A stretch of DNA of 18,338 bases from contig JAGOGU010000005.1 in the NCBI GenBank assembly GCA_017996515.1, positions 1 to 18,338 on the forward strand, in the 5' to 3' direction. The notes beneath the pieces were generated by a model. It was not told the DNA's origin, made no database searches, and saw only the letters and a list, made by a program, of their open reading frames with translations. Every line of letters begins with the position of its first letter. The stretch's first letter is position 1. This document shows positions 7,412 to 14,785 of this stretch, piece by piece. Source of the stretch: Allobrachymonas sp. Its GTDB lineage: Bacteria; Pseudomonadota; Gammaproteobacteria; Burkholderiales; Burkholderiaceae_C. A program made the position numbers and the translations under genes.

Positions 7412-7861
7412 TCACGCCTTGTTTTTGTCATCCTTGTTCTTTTTGCCTTCGCACTTGATCTTGTTGCAGCGTGCGTACAGGCTGAGCGAGTGCTCGTCCA
7501 GGGTGTAGCCTTTGTTGCGGGCGACGGATTGTTGCAGTTTCTCGATGTCGGTATCGAAAAATTCTTCCACGCGGCCACAGTCCAGGCAGATCAGGTGGTC
7601 GTGGTGCATGCCTTCATCCAGCTCGTAGATGGCCTTGTCGGTCGCAAAGCTGTTGCGCCGTAGCAGCCCGGCCTGTTCGAACTGGCTCAGCACGCGGTAA
7701 ACGGTGGCCAGGCCGATGTCGGAGCCCTGCTGGATCAGGATGCGGTACACGTCTTCAGCGCTCATGTGGCGCTCTTGCGCATTCTGGAAAACCTCCAGAA
7801 TTTTCATGCGGGGGCCGGTGGCTTTGAGTCCGGAGTTTTTGATTTCGTTGGCAATGCTCAT
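7412..7861 (-). CDS. fur: Ferric uptake regulator Fur
   Basis: This 149-residue iron-responsive repressor has an N-terminal winged-helix domain (about 1-82; GLKATGPRMKILEVF and DIGLATVYRVLSQFEQAG) and a metal-binding dimerisation domain. Metal ligands include the H86-H87-D88-H89 cluster, C92-x2-C95, H124 and a second C132-x4-C137 pair. The tail is Lys-rich. The sequence fits true Fur rather than Zur or PerR. I chose the ATG at 7861 because MSIANEIKNSGLKATGPR is the normal beta-proteobacterial N-terminus; the open frame extends 19 codons further up. AAGG is ten bases upstream. It is divergent from bamE, a common arrangement in Burkholderiales. I see no clear Fur box in the intergenic region. 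Confidence 0.96.
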   Translation of the reverse strand: MSIANEIKNSGLKATGPRMKILEVFQNAQERHMSAEDVYRILIQQGSDIGLATVYRVLSQFEQAGLLRRNSFATDKAIYELDEGMHHDHLICLDCGRVEEFFDTDIEKLQQSVARNKGYTLDEHSLSLYARCNKIKCEGKKNKDDKNKA

Positions 7862-8013
7862 TGATCTGTGGCCTTTGCAAATCCAAGTCGGGCGCAGGCG
7901 CCGCCCTGCAGGCGCCATGGTTTTGCAGGCAAGCCGCTACAATGCGTTCAGCAGATGGCCCGTTGTCATGGGCATGCGCTGTGCGTAGTCCACGCGGCTC
8001 ACTTGTCATCTCG

Positions 8014-8042
8014 TTGATAGGGCGATACGTCGCCATCATATT
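8014..8042 (+). promoter_or_regulatory. Candidate sigma70 promoter of bamE-dapB
   Basis: TTGATA (8014-8019, five of six bases) is separated by 17 bases from CATATT (8037-8042, four of six). Transcription would start near 8049, about 20 bases before the bamE ATG and just ahead of its GGAG ribosome site. The spacer contains the inverted repeat GGCGA-TACG-TCGCC (8021-8034), which could be an operator. A second TACAAT box at 7938-7943 lacks a matching -35. Confidence 0.5.
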
Positions 8043-8068
8043 GTTTTTTGCATCCATGGAGCATTTGC

Positions 8069-8596
8069 ATGCAAGCTATCCCTTTAACCTGCTCCGGTTT
8101 TGGTCGGAAGATGCTGCGCGCGGCGGCGCTGTCCCTGGCGCTGGGGGCGGTGGCGCTTTCCGGTTGCGGCGTTTATCGGCATGAAGTATTGCAGGGCAAC
8201 TTCATTTCCAAAGAGCAGGCGCAGGCTCTGCAACCCGGCATGACGCGCGCGCAGGTGCGCCAGATCATGGGCACGCCGCTCATCACTGATATGTTCCGCG
8301 CCGATCGCTGGGATTACGTTTTCACGATGCGCAACCGCCGGGGCGTGGAGCCGCAAAAGTTCAGCGTATCGGTCTTTTTCGAAGGCGATGCGCTGGCGCG
8401 GGTCGAGGGGCTGGATGAGCTGCCCACCAACCAGGACTTTGTCAATCTGATCGGCAGCAAGAAAAAATACACATCGCGCGAGTTGCAGGCTACGCCCGAG
8501 CAGCTTTCGCGCTTTGCCGAATCCAACCCGCCCCCGGCTGAAAAAGAGCAGCCGACGGCGCCCGCCAGCACTTCATTCCCGCCCCTGCCGCAATGA
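8069..8596 (+). CDS. bamE: Outer membrane assembly lipoprotein BamE (SmpA/OmlA)
   Basis: The 175-residue protein has a signal peptide ending in the lipobox L-S-G-C (C33), followed by the compact BamE domain: [41 protein letters not shown] and [15 protein letters not shown]. BamE is a small lipoprotein of the BAM complex that helps BamA and BamD insert beta-barrel proteins into the outer membrane. After about residue 115 there is a Lys/Pro/Ala-rich tail beyond the core domain. The ATG at 8069 is preceded by GGAG with seven bases spacing; an internal ATG at 8111 would give a shorter signal peptide. The stop overlaps the dapB start by four bases (ATGA), so the two are translationally coupled. 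Confidence 0.93.
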   Translation: MQAIPLTCSGFGRKMLRAAALSLALGAVALSGCGVYRHEVLQGNFISKEQAQALQPGMTRAQVRQIMGTPLITDMFRADRWDYVFTMRNRRGVEPQKFSVSVFFEGDALARVEGLDELPTNQDFVNLIGSKKKYTSRELQATPEQLSRFAESNPPPAEKEQPTAPASTSFPPLPQ

Positions 8597-9438
8597 GCAC
8601 GCCCAACGTATCTTCTTCCGCTGCTGCGCAGCCGCACCGCATCGCCGTTGCAGGCGCCAGCGGCCGCATGGGGCATATGCTGATCGAGGCGGTGATGCAA
8701 GCGCCTGACTGCGTGCTGGCTGCCGCGCTGGATCGGGCAGGCAGCCCCGCATTGGGCGCGGATGCCGGTCAGGCCGTGGGGCAGCCCTGTGGCGTGGCCA
8801 TTACGGCCGACATGCAGGCGCTGCAAGACGCCGATGTGCTGATCGACTTTACCCGGCCAGAAGGCACGCTGGCGCACTTGGCCGTGTGCCGCCGCTTGGG
8901 CGTCAACCTTGTGATTGGCACCACGGGCTTTACCGACGCGCAAAAGGCCGACATTGCCGCTGCCGCGCAAGATATTGCCATCGTCATGGCGCCCAACATG
9001 AGCGTGGGCGTGAACGTGACATTCAAGCTGCTGGAGATGGCGGCCAAGGCGCTGGCAACCGGCTACGACATTGAAGTGATCGAAGCCCACCACCGCCACA
9101 AGGTGGATGCGCCTAGCGGCACCGCGCTGAAAATGGGCGAAGTGATTGCCGATGCGCTGGGGCGCAGCCTGAAAGATTGTGCCGTGTACGAACGTTACGG
9201 CCACACGGGCGAGCGTGATCCGTCCACCATCGGTTTTTCCACCATTCGCGGTGGCGACATCGTGGGCGACCACACCGTGCTGTTTGCCGGCACGGGCGAG
9301 CGCATCGAGATCAGCCACAAATCCAGCAGCCGCGCGGGCTACGCGCAAGGCAGCCTGCATGCCGCCCGCTTCTTGGCGGGCAAGCGCAGCGGGCTGTTCG
9401 ATATGTTCGATGTGCTGGGCTTGCGCCAGCACGCGTAA
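8593..9438 (+). CDS. dapB: 4-hydroxy-tetrahydrodipicolinate reductase
   Basis: DapB reduces hydroxytetrahydrodipicolinate to tetrahydrodipicolinate with NAD(P)H in the diaminopimelate/lysine pathway in the cytoplasm. The 281-residue protein has the nucleotide-binding loop GASGRMG (21-27), the conserved [11 protein letters not shown] and VIGTTGF segments, and the catalytic and substrate-binding motif [15 protein letters not shown] (164-178), with the His pair and K170. The first 15 residues before the Rossmann strand are Ser/Ala-rich and not conserved, so a slightly later start cannot be excluded. The ATG lies inside the bamE stop overlap. No terminator is evident after the stop; a U-tract-free stem-loop lies at 9461-9492. 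Confidence 0.97.
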   Translation: MSTPNVSSSAAAQPHRIAVAGASGRMGHMLIEAVMQAPDCVLAAALDRAGSPALGADAGQAVGQPCGVAITADMQALQDADVLIDFTRPEGTLAHLAVCRRLGVNLVIGTTGFTDAQKADIAAAAQDIAIVMAPNMSVGVNVTFKLLEMAAKALATGYDIEVIEAHHRHKVDAPSGTALKMGEVIADALGRSLKDCAVYERYGHTGERDPSTIGFSTIRGGDIVGDHTVLFAGTGERIEISHKSSSRAGYAQGSLHAARFLAGKRSGLFDMFDVLGLRQHA

Positions 9439-9460
9439 TCCTTTTTCGGGCGATGTGGCG

Positions 9461-9492
9461 GGCATGGGGCAGCGAGTGTTTGCGCCCATGCC
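9461..9492 (+). other. Stem-loop between dapB and the ABC transporter gene
   Basis: The perfect eight-base arms GGCATGGG (9461-9468) and CCCATGCC (9485-9492) enclose 16 bases. No run of Ts follows on either strand, so it is not a standard intrinsic terminator. It may be an mRNA-stabilising or processing hairpin, or be fortuitous. Confidence 0.3.
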
Positions 9493-9560
9493 GGCAAAAG
9501 GTTGGAGCTGCGCTGCAGCCTGCCTAGCCTTGCCACCCAACGCCCCTTCAGCAAACAGCC

Positions 9561-11438
9561 ATGGCAGCACCCTCTTCCCACTCTGACACCGACACAAGCG
9601 TTGATCCTTTCCGTGGCGGCTGGGGCCGCTTTTTGCGCAGCGCCTGGCGCTTGTCCATGCCGTATTTCAACTCCGAAGACAAATGGCGTGCACGTGCCAT
9701 GCTGGGGCTGATACTGGCGCTGAATCTGGCCACTGTGTATATGAGTGTGCAGTTCAACAAGTGGTACCGGGTGTTTTATGACGCCCTGCAAGAGAAAAAA
9801 GTCGATGTGTTTTGGCAGCAAATGCAGTTGTTTGCCATATTGGCGTTTACAGCCATTGTGCTGGCGGTATACAAGTTCTACATCACGCAGCGGCTGGATT
9901 TGCGCTGGCGCGCCTGGATGACGCGGCACTACATGGACACCTGGCTGGCCAATTACCGCTACTACCACCTGGAACTGCTGCGCCAAAGCGGCTCCGACAC
10001 CATACCCGACAACCCCGACCAGCGCATTCAGGAAGACATTGCCCGCTTTACCGGCAGCGCCTTGGGCATGAGCATGGGGCTGCTCAATGCCACGGTCACG
10101 CTGGTGTCCTTCATCGGCATTTTGTGGACGGTATCGGGCAGCATCAGCTTCACACTGGGCGCGCAAATGGTGACGGTTCCGGGCTATATGGTGTGGGTGG
10201 CCATTGCTTATTGCGCAGTGGGCAGCCTGTTTGCCCATTACATCGGGCGCAGGTTGATTCGCTTGAACTATTGGCAAGAGTGGCGCGAGGCCGATTTTCG
10301 CTACAGCCTGGTGCGTTTGCGCGAATACAGCGAGGCCGTGGCTTTTGACCGGGGCGAGGCCGCGTCGCGCCAGCATCTCGACGGTCGCTTTGGCCGCGTG
10401 CTCAGCAATATGCTGCAACTTATCAAAGCGCAAAAAGGGCTGATCTGGTTCACGTCATTTTTCAGTCAGGCCGCCATCATCTTTCCGTTTCTGGTGGCGG
10501 CGCCGCGCTATTTTTCGGGCGTCATCAAACTGGGCGACGTGATTCAGATCTCCAACGCCTTTGGCAAGGTGCAAGATTCCTTGAGCTGGTTTATCGACAG
10601 CTATGCCGGGCTGGCCAGTTGGCGTGCCACGACGGAGCGTTTGGCCAGTTTTGACCGTGGCGTGGCCCAGCCCAACGGCGCGTTGCTTGAAGGCGAACAG
10701 CAACATGCGCAACCCAACCTGGCGGATTGGCATCACACCACAGGTAGCGACGGATTGACGCTGCAACAACTGCGCTGCTATCTGCCCGGCGGCAAATTGC
10801 AGGTGCAGGTGGCTGCGCAGCACATGCAGGCGGGCGACGCCGTGCTGGTGCAAGGCCCGTCAGGCAGTGGCAAATCCACCCTGCTGCGTGCCCTGGCAGG
10901 CATCTGGCCGCAGGCCACAGGCACCGTGGCGCTGCCCGCGAACAGCATGTTCCTGCCGCAGCGCCCCTATCTTCCCCACGGCACGTTGCGCGCGGCGCTG
11001 GCTTATCCCCAATCGCCCGATGCCTACAACGATGCGGAGTTGCAAACCGTGTTGCGCACTGTGCGCATGCCGCAATTGGCGGACCAACTGGATGTGGAAA
11101 GCAACTGGAGCCACAAGCTATCAGGTGGCGAGCAGCAGCGCGTTGCCATTGCGCGCACCTTGCTGAAAAAGCCCCGCTGGATTTTTGCCGACGAAGCCAC
11201 CAGCGCACTGGACGGTGCGACCGAAACCGTGCTGTATCAGGCGCTGCTCGAGATGGTGCGCAGCCAGGGCGGCGGCATGCTCTCTATCGCTCACCGCGCC
11301 AGCGTTGCGGCCTTCCATACACGGCGCTGGGTGTTGGAGCCGTTTGAGGATGAGGGGCAGGCAAACAGTGCCGACGGCGATATAACAGACAGGCACACCA
11401 GTTTCCACGTGGTGGAACACGGCGGGCTAGCCGAATAA
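9561..11438 (+). CDS. ABC transporter, permease-ATPase fusion of the SbmA/YddA (ABC_membrane_2) type
   Basis: The 625-residue half-transporter joins an N-terminal membrane domain (about 40-350, several hydrophobic segments near 46-65, 88-108, 172-195, 207-228 and 298-318) to a C-terminal ATPase. The membrane domain has SbmA/BacA-family features such as QFNKWYRVFYDALQ, RWRAWMTRHY and NPDQRIQEDI. ATPase motifs are Walker A GPSGSGKST (432-440), Q-loop Q467, signature LSGGEQQRVA (520-529), Walker B WIFADE with D544/E545, and the switch histidine H578. Homologues such as E. coli YddA and mycobacterial Rv1819c act in the inner membrane; some import peptides or cobalamin-like hydrophilic compounds. 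The substrate here is unknown. It would work as a homodimer. The ribosome site is weak. A strong terminator follows. Confidence 0.88.
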   Translation: MAAPSSHSDTDTSVDPFRGGWGRFLRSAWRLSMPYFNSEDKWRARAMLGLILALNLATVYMSVQFNKWYRVFYDALQEKKVDVFWQQMQLFAILAFTAIVLAVYKFYITQRLDLRWRAWMTRHYMDTWLANYRYYHLELLRQSGSDTIPDNPDQRIQEDIARFTGSALGMSMGLLNATVTLVSFIGILWTVSGSISFTLGAQMVTVPGYMVWVAIAYCAVGSLFAHYIGRRLIRLNYWQEWREADFRYSLVRLREYSEAVAFDRGEAASRQHLDGRFGRVLSNMLQLIKAQKGLIWFTSFFSQAAIIFPFLVAAPRYFSGVIKLGDVIQISNAFGKVQDSLSWFIDSYAGLASWRATTERLASFDRGVAQPNGALLEGEQQHAQPNLADWHHTTGSDGLTLQQLRCYLPGGKLQVQVAAQHMQAGDAVLVQGPSGSGKSTLLRALAGIWPQATGTVALPANSMFLPQRPYLPHGTLRAALAYPQSPDAYNDAELQTVLRTVRMPQLADQLDVESNWSHKLSGGEQQRVAIARTLLKKPRWIFADEATSALDGATETVLYQALLEMVRSQGGGMLSIAHRASVAAFHTRRWVLEPFEDEGQANSADGDITDRHTSFHVVEHGGLAE

Positions 11439-11494
11439 GCCACTGTGCGGCTTGGCTTGGCCTTGCTTGGCTGAAGCAAACGCCATGAAGAAAA

Positions 11495-11525
11495 GGGATA
11501 CGGAAAAATCCGTATCCCCTTTTTG
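11495..11525. terminator. Bidirectional intrinsic terminator
   Basis: A perfect ten-base stem (11495-11504 with 11509-11518) has an AAAA loop. The plus-strand tail is TTTTTGTTTT after one C; the minus-strand tail is TTTTCTTC. It lies between the convergent ABC transporter gene (plus) and the 11555-12178 gene (minus) and can serve both. Confidence 0.9.
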
Positions 11526-11554
11526 TTTTGAACGAGCATTGCCGCCGCAGGGTG

Positions 11555-12178
11555 TTACCCGCGCATGCGCTCCAGCACAACCACCATGAAGAGGCTGAGC
11601 ATCAGGCGCTTTTGCTCCAGCGCGGGCAGCTGGGTAAGTGCCTCCATGGCAAACACGCCTTCCCACATGGCGGGTTTTTTCTTCATGCGCATCACGACGT
11701 TGCCGTTGGCATCTTTCACTTGATAGGCCGGATTAAACACATAGCCCGAGAACAGGCCGATGATAGGCAGCTCGGAAAAAATGCCATCGAGAAAGCGCGT
11801 CATGGCGCTTTCTTCGGAGATGAAGTACAAGGGCATATCGTTCTGATCGTGCACTTGGTAGGCAGCCTTCCACAGCGAGCGCATGCCTTTGCGTTTGACG
11901 GAGCCCAGCGACTGGCCGCTTTGCGCATCTTGCATGCCGTAGGAGGCGTTGAAGTCGATGATGCGGTCAGCCTTGATGGTGTAGAGCAGCTTGTTTTGCT
12001 GCTCGCTGGCGAAAATGCTGATGTCTTCCTTGAGCTTGAACAGCTTTTGCTTCACGTAGGCAATGGGGCGATCGTTTTTATCGCTGACGTAAAACTGGGG
12101 CGCCAGCGCCATCAGTTTCATGCGCAGGGTAATGGGGAAGTGCAGCTCGTCTTCACGATCGGTTGAAAACATGTTCAT
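11555..12178 (-). CDS. LURP-one-related / Tubby-C-like domain protein (tentative)
   Basis: The 207-residue protein has no signal peptide. The pattern of short beta-strands with turns (QFYVSDKNDRPIAYVKQKLF, then KLKEDISIFAS, KLLYTIKADRI, GQSLGSVKRKGMRSLWKAAY and AYQVKDANGNVVMRMKKK) resembles the LURP-one-related/Tubby C-terminal fold, a beta-barrel around a central helix that may bind membrane phospholipids. The C-terminal helix RLMLSLFMVVVLERMR fits the buried helix of that fold. This is a fold-level impression, so function is unknown. An ATG two codons in is an alternative start; neither has a clear ribosome site. A TACAAT box (minus) about 40 bases upstream, near 12217-12222, could be the -10. 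Its transcript ends at the shared terminator. Confidence 0.6.
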   Translation of the reverse strand: MNMFSTDREDELHFPITLRMKLMALAPQFYVSDKNDRPIAYVKQKLFKLKEDISIFASEQQNKLLYTIKADRIIDFNASYGMQDAQSGQSLGSVKRKGMRSLWKAAYQVHDQNDMPLYFISEESAMTRFLDGIFSELPIIGLFSGYVFNPAYQVKDANGNVVMRMKKKPAMWEGVFAMEALTQLPALEQKRLMLSLFMVVVLERMRG

Positions 12179-12419
12179 GGTAGTTTGACGTTGATACTTT
12201 GAAATTAAAGGGCGCCATTGTATTTCTCTGATGGGGCAAGACAGACAGGGCTAGGGAAAACGATAGAACCTATCTGAATGAAGCGGCGAGCTATCCAGAA
12301 AGCAGGGCATCAGGTGGTGCACAATCGTGTCGCAGCGCTGTGCAACCAGAGTCTCAAGCACCATTGTGTGGAAGGCGGATTGTGCGGCTGGAATAGAAAT
12401 TTTCAGGAAAGGTGCAAGC

Positions 12420-13223
12420 ATGACTAGCAATGCCGCCGGATTCGATTTTGCCCGGCTCATTCCCGGCTTCGATTTTTTGCAGCAAATGGCGCAGCCGGGT
12501 GCGGCGGCAGGCCCTGCCCTGTCGCAATGGATCGCCCCGACGCTCGACCCGCAGGAAACGGGCAAGCGCATCCAGGAGCTGAAAACCGTGCTGTTCTGGC
12601 TGGAGCAGAATGCCACCGCCCTCAAGGCCACCATCCAGGCGCTGGAGGTGCAGCAGCTCACATGCCAGACCTTGCAAGACATGCAGGCGAATATGGCCAG
12701 CTGGACGCAGCAGATGCAGCAATCGGTAGCGGGCGCTGGCACTGCTGCTGAGAACGAGCAGCCAGTGAAAGAGCAAGCAGCCGCCACAGGTAACAAGCAC
12801 GCGGCAGAAGACGAGGCTGCTGCAGATCGCGTGGCGGCAGAGGCCACTGCGCAGCAAGCCATGGAGCAAGCGGGTCAATGGTGGGGCAGCCTGCTGCAAA
12901 CCTTTGGGCAGATTGCCAACCATGCCCAGCAGGAAGTGGCACAGCGCCAGCAGGCGTTTATGCAAGCGCAGGCCACGGCCTCAAAAGACGAGGCAGAAAA
13001 CGATGCAGCTGCTGGCAAAACAGATACTGCCAGCAAGCGCAGCGGTGGCGCTGCCCGCACGAGCAAACCCCGATCGGCTCAAGCCCCAGTTGCGGCAAAG
13101 AGCAAGAAAGCATCGGCCACACGATCAACGGCCAAGCCAGCGGCCCGATCCAGTGCCCAAAAAACAGCAACAAACACCAAGGTTGGCGGCAAGATGGCCG
13201 GCCGCACGTCGGGTAAAAAATAA
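12420..13223 (+). CDS. phaM: PhaM-like polyhydroxyalkanoate granule / nucleoid-associated protein
   Basis: The 267-residue protein has the PhaM signature near residues 43-92: DPQETGKRIQELKTVLFWLE followed by ATIQALEVQQLTCQTLQDM. In Ralstonia eutropha PhaM binds and activates PHB synthase and ties granules to the nucleoid. The middle (about 105-150) is Glu/Ala-rich. The segment 145-185 (EQAGQWWGSLLQTFGQIANH, then QQEVAQRQQAF) is helical and phasin-like. The tail (about 190-267) is Lys/Ala/Ser/Thr/Arg-rich without acidic residues near the end, like the DNA-binding PAKKA tail. Start: ATG at 12420 with AGGAAAGG seven bases upstream; the frame extends to 12327. No phaC or other PHB gene is in the window. 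The region 12179-12419 upstream holds no other gene. Confidence 0.85.
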   Translation: MTSNAAGFDFARLIPGFDFLQQMAQPGAAAGPALSQWIAPTLDPQETGKRIQELKTVLFWLEQNATALKATIQALEVQQLTCQTLQDMQANMASWTQQMQQSVAGAGTAAENEQPVKEQAAATGNKHAAEDEAAADRVAAEATAQQAMEQAGQWWGSLLQTFGQIANHAQQEVAQRQQAFMQAQATASKDEAENDAAAGKTDTASKRSGGAARTSKPRSAQAPVAAKSKKASATRSTAKPAARSSAQKTATNTKVGGKMAGRTSGKK

Positions 13224-13269
13224 AAACTCTGCGATGCTCAAGCACCGTTGATGTGATCTATTGAAGCGC

Positions 13270-13620
13270 ATGCGAATACCAAACACCGCCTGCCCCCAAT
13301 GCAAACAGGAGCTAACGCCTGGGTGGGAGGACTTGATTCCTGAAAGGCGCGGCGGCGTTCGCTGGCATTGCAAGCATTGCGGCGAAGAAATATATGTTGA
13401 TGGCGTGTGCGGTCTGTTGATTACATTGACTGTGACAGCTATCAGTTATGCCTGTTTTCATGCAACGCTTGCCTGGATGGAAACATTCCAGGCGCCGCCT
13501 GTTGCTTTCGGTTATTGGCTGGTGGCAGGGCTGGTTTGTGTGGTGACGCTGGTTGGGTCAATGAGCGGATTGCTGTTTTTTTATTTTTGGTATTTTTATT
13601 CGCGCAAATTTGCCAAATAA
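13270..13620 (+). CDS. Small zinc-ribbon membrane protein, unknown function
   Basis: I do not recognise this gene. It encodes 116 residues: an N-terminal treble-clef or zinc-ribbon knuckle pair (C8-x2-C11 in ACPQCK and C34-x2-C37 in HCKHCGEE), then two hydrophobic segments (about 46-66 and 80-110), ending RKFAK. The ribbon should face the cytoplasm, joined to a two-pass membrane hairpin. A TTG at 13261 would add three residues; GAAG just ahead of the ATG at 13270 is the only ribosome-site-like sequence. Base composition looks more AT-rich than in neighbouring genes, especially near the 3' end. It could be co-transcribed with phaM, 46 bases upstream. Confidence 0.65.
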   Translation: MRIPNTACPQCKQELTPGWEDLIPERRGGVRWHCKHCGEEIYVDGVCGLLITLTVTAISYACFHATLAWMETFQAPPVAFGYWLVAGLVCVVTLVGSMSGLLFFYFWYFYSRKFAK

Positions 13621-13651
13621 GGGGCTGTTGCTCCTTGTTGCGGCATGTACA

Positions 13652-13691
13652 ACAAAGCCCTGGCAGCCGTCATGTGTTGCCAGGGCTTTGT
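13652..13691. terminator. Long hairpin between convergent genes
   Basis: The 14-base perfect arms 13652-13665 and 13678-13691 enclose a 12-base loop. Both sides have only interrupted T-rich flanks (GTTTGTG on plus, GTACATG on minus), but the position between the plus-strand zinc-ribbon gene and minus-strand galU, 31 and 26 bases from their stops, suggests a shared terminator. Confidence 0.75.
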
Positions 13692-13717
13692 GTTTGTGCA
13701 GCGACTGCAAACAGAAT

Positions 13718-14554
13718 TCAATCCGATCGCCCACGCAGGCCAAAGTGCATATTGGCTTCGAGAAAGCCACGCTTGCTGCCACAGTCAAAACGCTTGCCGT
13801 GCAGGGGGTGGCCGATGAACGCGCCTGAATGCAGGCAAGTGGCAATGGCATCGGTGAGCTGAATTTCTCCACCTGCGCCGGGTTTCTGGGTTTTGAGTGC
13901 CGTCATCACATCGGGGGTGAGGATGTAGCGCCCCACCACGCTCCAGTTGGAAGGGGCTTTTTCAGGTGCGGGTTTTTCCACGATTTCCTGAATTTTCCAG
14001 GGGTGGCTGCCAGTGGATTCCAGCCGGACAATGCCGTACTGGTTCACTTGCGACAGGGGCACTTCTTCCAGCGCCAGCACGGCCTGGCCCGCATGCCGGT
14101 GCCGCTCGGCCATTTGCGCCAACGTGCCCACGGGGTGCGATTCGATCAAATCATCGGGCAGCAATACGGCAAAGGGTTCATCGTCTTGCAGCAACTCGGC
14201 CGCGCACAGCACGGCATGGCCCAAACCCAAAGGCTGGGGTTGGCGCACGTAAAAACATTTCACATGCGGCGGAATGACGTTGCGCACCAACTCCAATGCT
14301 TCGAGTTTGCCTTTGGCCTCCAGCTCGGCTTCGAGCTCCGGGCTGCGGTCGAAGTAGTCCACAATGGCGTTTTTGCTGCGTCCGGTCACGAAAATGAGGG
14401 TGTCGATGCCCGCTTCCACAGCTTCATCCACCGCGTATTGAATCAGCGGCCGATCCACCACCGTGAGCATTTCTTTGGGAATGGATTTGGTGGCCGGCAG
14501 AAAGCGGGTGCCCAAACCGGCAACGGGAAAGATGGCTTTTTGCAGAGGTTTCAT
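13718..14554 (-). CDS. galU: UTP-glucose-1-phosphate uridylyltransferase
   Basis: GalU makes UDP-glucose from UTP and glucose-1-phosphate in the cytoplasm, feeding LPS core, capsule, trehalose and galactose metabolism. The 278-residue protein begins with the nucleotidyltransferase loop AGLGTRFLPATKSIPKEML (12-30) and has the family segments VDRPLIQYAVDEAVEAGI, IFVTGRSKNAIVDYFD, QPLGLGHAVL, the metal-site LLPDDLI (131-137), IVEKPAPEKAPSNWSVVGRY and GGEIQLTDAI. The length is normal. The ATG at 14554 places MKPLQKAIFPVAG as in homologues; the frame runs ten codons further. No good ribosome site is visible. It is divergent from the NAD-salvage operon across an AT-richer spacer. Confidence 0.97.
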   Translation of the reverse strand: MKPLQKAIFPVAGLGTRFLPATKSIPKEMLTVVDRPLIQYAVDEAVEAGIDTLIFVTGRSKNAIVDYFDRSPELEAELEAKGKLEALELVRNVIPPHVKCFYVRQPQPLGLGHAVLCAAELLQDDEPFAVLLPDDLIESHPVGTLAQMAERHRHAGQAVLALEEVPLSQVNQYGIVRLESTGSHPWKIQEIVEKPAPEKAPSNWSVVGRYILTPDVMTALKTQKPGAGGEIQLTDAIATCLHSGAFIGHPLHGKRFDCGSKRGFLEANMHFGLRGRSD

Positions 14555-14706
14555 CAGACAATGATCGAATAAAAAATGGAACAATCAAACGGCATGGTAA
14601 CGGAAATTTCCCTGCGATTTTCCAGAAACGCTTTGCACGGGGTGAGCCTGTTTTTAACTTTAATATATGCAGCCATCAGTGCAAGACGCCACGATCAAGA
14701 TGGCGC

Positions 14707-14739
14707 CACGCATCTTAATGGACAAGATGTGTGCTTTTT
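14707..14739 (+). promoter_or_regulatory. Terminator-like hairpin in the leader of the nadM-nadV operon
   Basis: CACGCATCTT (14707-14716) pairs with AAGATGTGTG (14724-14733) over ten positions, including one G-U pair, around a seven-base loop. C and five Ts (14735-14739) follow. This looks like an intrinsic terminator located 47-79 bases before the likely nadM start, so it could attenuate the operon. I could not find a clear competing antiterminator. The stem is modest in GC, so efficiency is uncertain. Confidence 0.45.
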
Positions 14740-14785
14740 CCTGCATCACCACACCATGCCCACGCACCACGCAACTCACAATGCC

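Noticed and set aside
8314..9597. A 427-codon minus-strand frame opposite bamE and dapB
   Set aside because: It is a shadow: both genes on the plus strand are certain and the product has no known motifs.
14602..14611. The perfect palindrome GGAAATTTCC between galU and nadM
   Set aside because: Ten bases with no matching promoter placement or second copy are too little to call an operator.
14576..14785. A 70-codon in-frame extension at the NadM N-terminus
   Set aside because: Homologues begin just before the GRFQP loop. The extension has no family pattern, spans the leader hairpin, and its ATG has no ribosome site.
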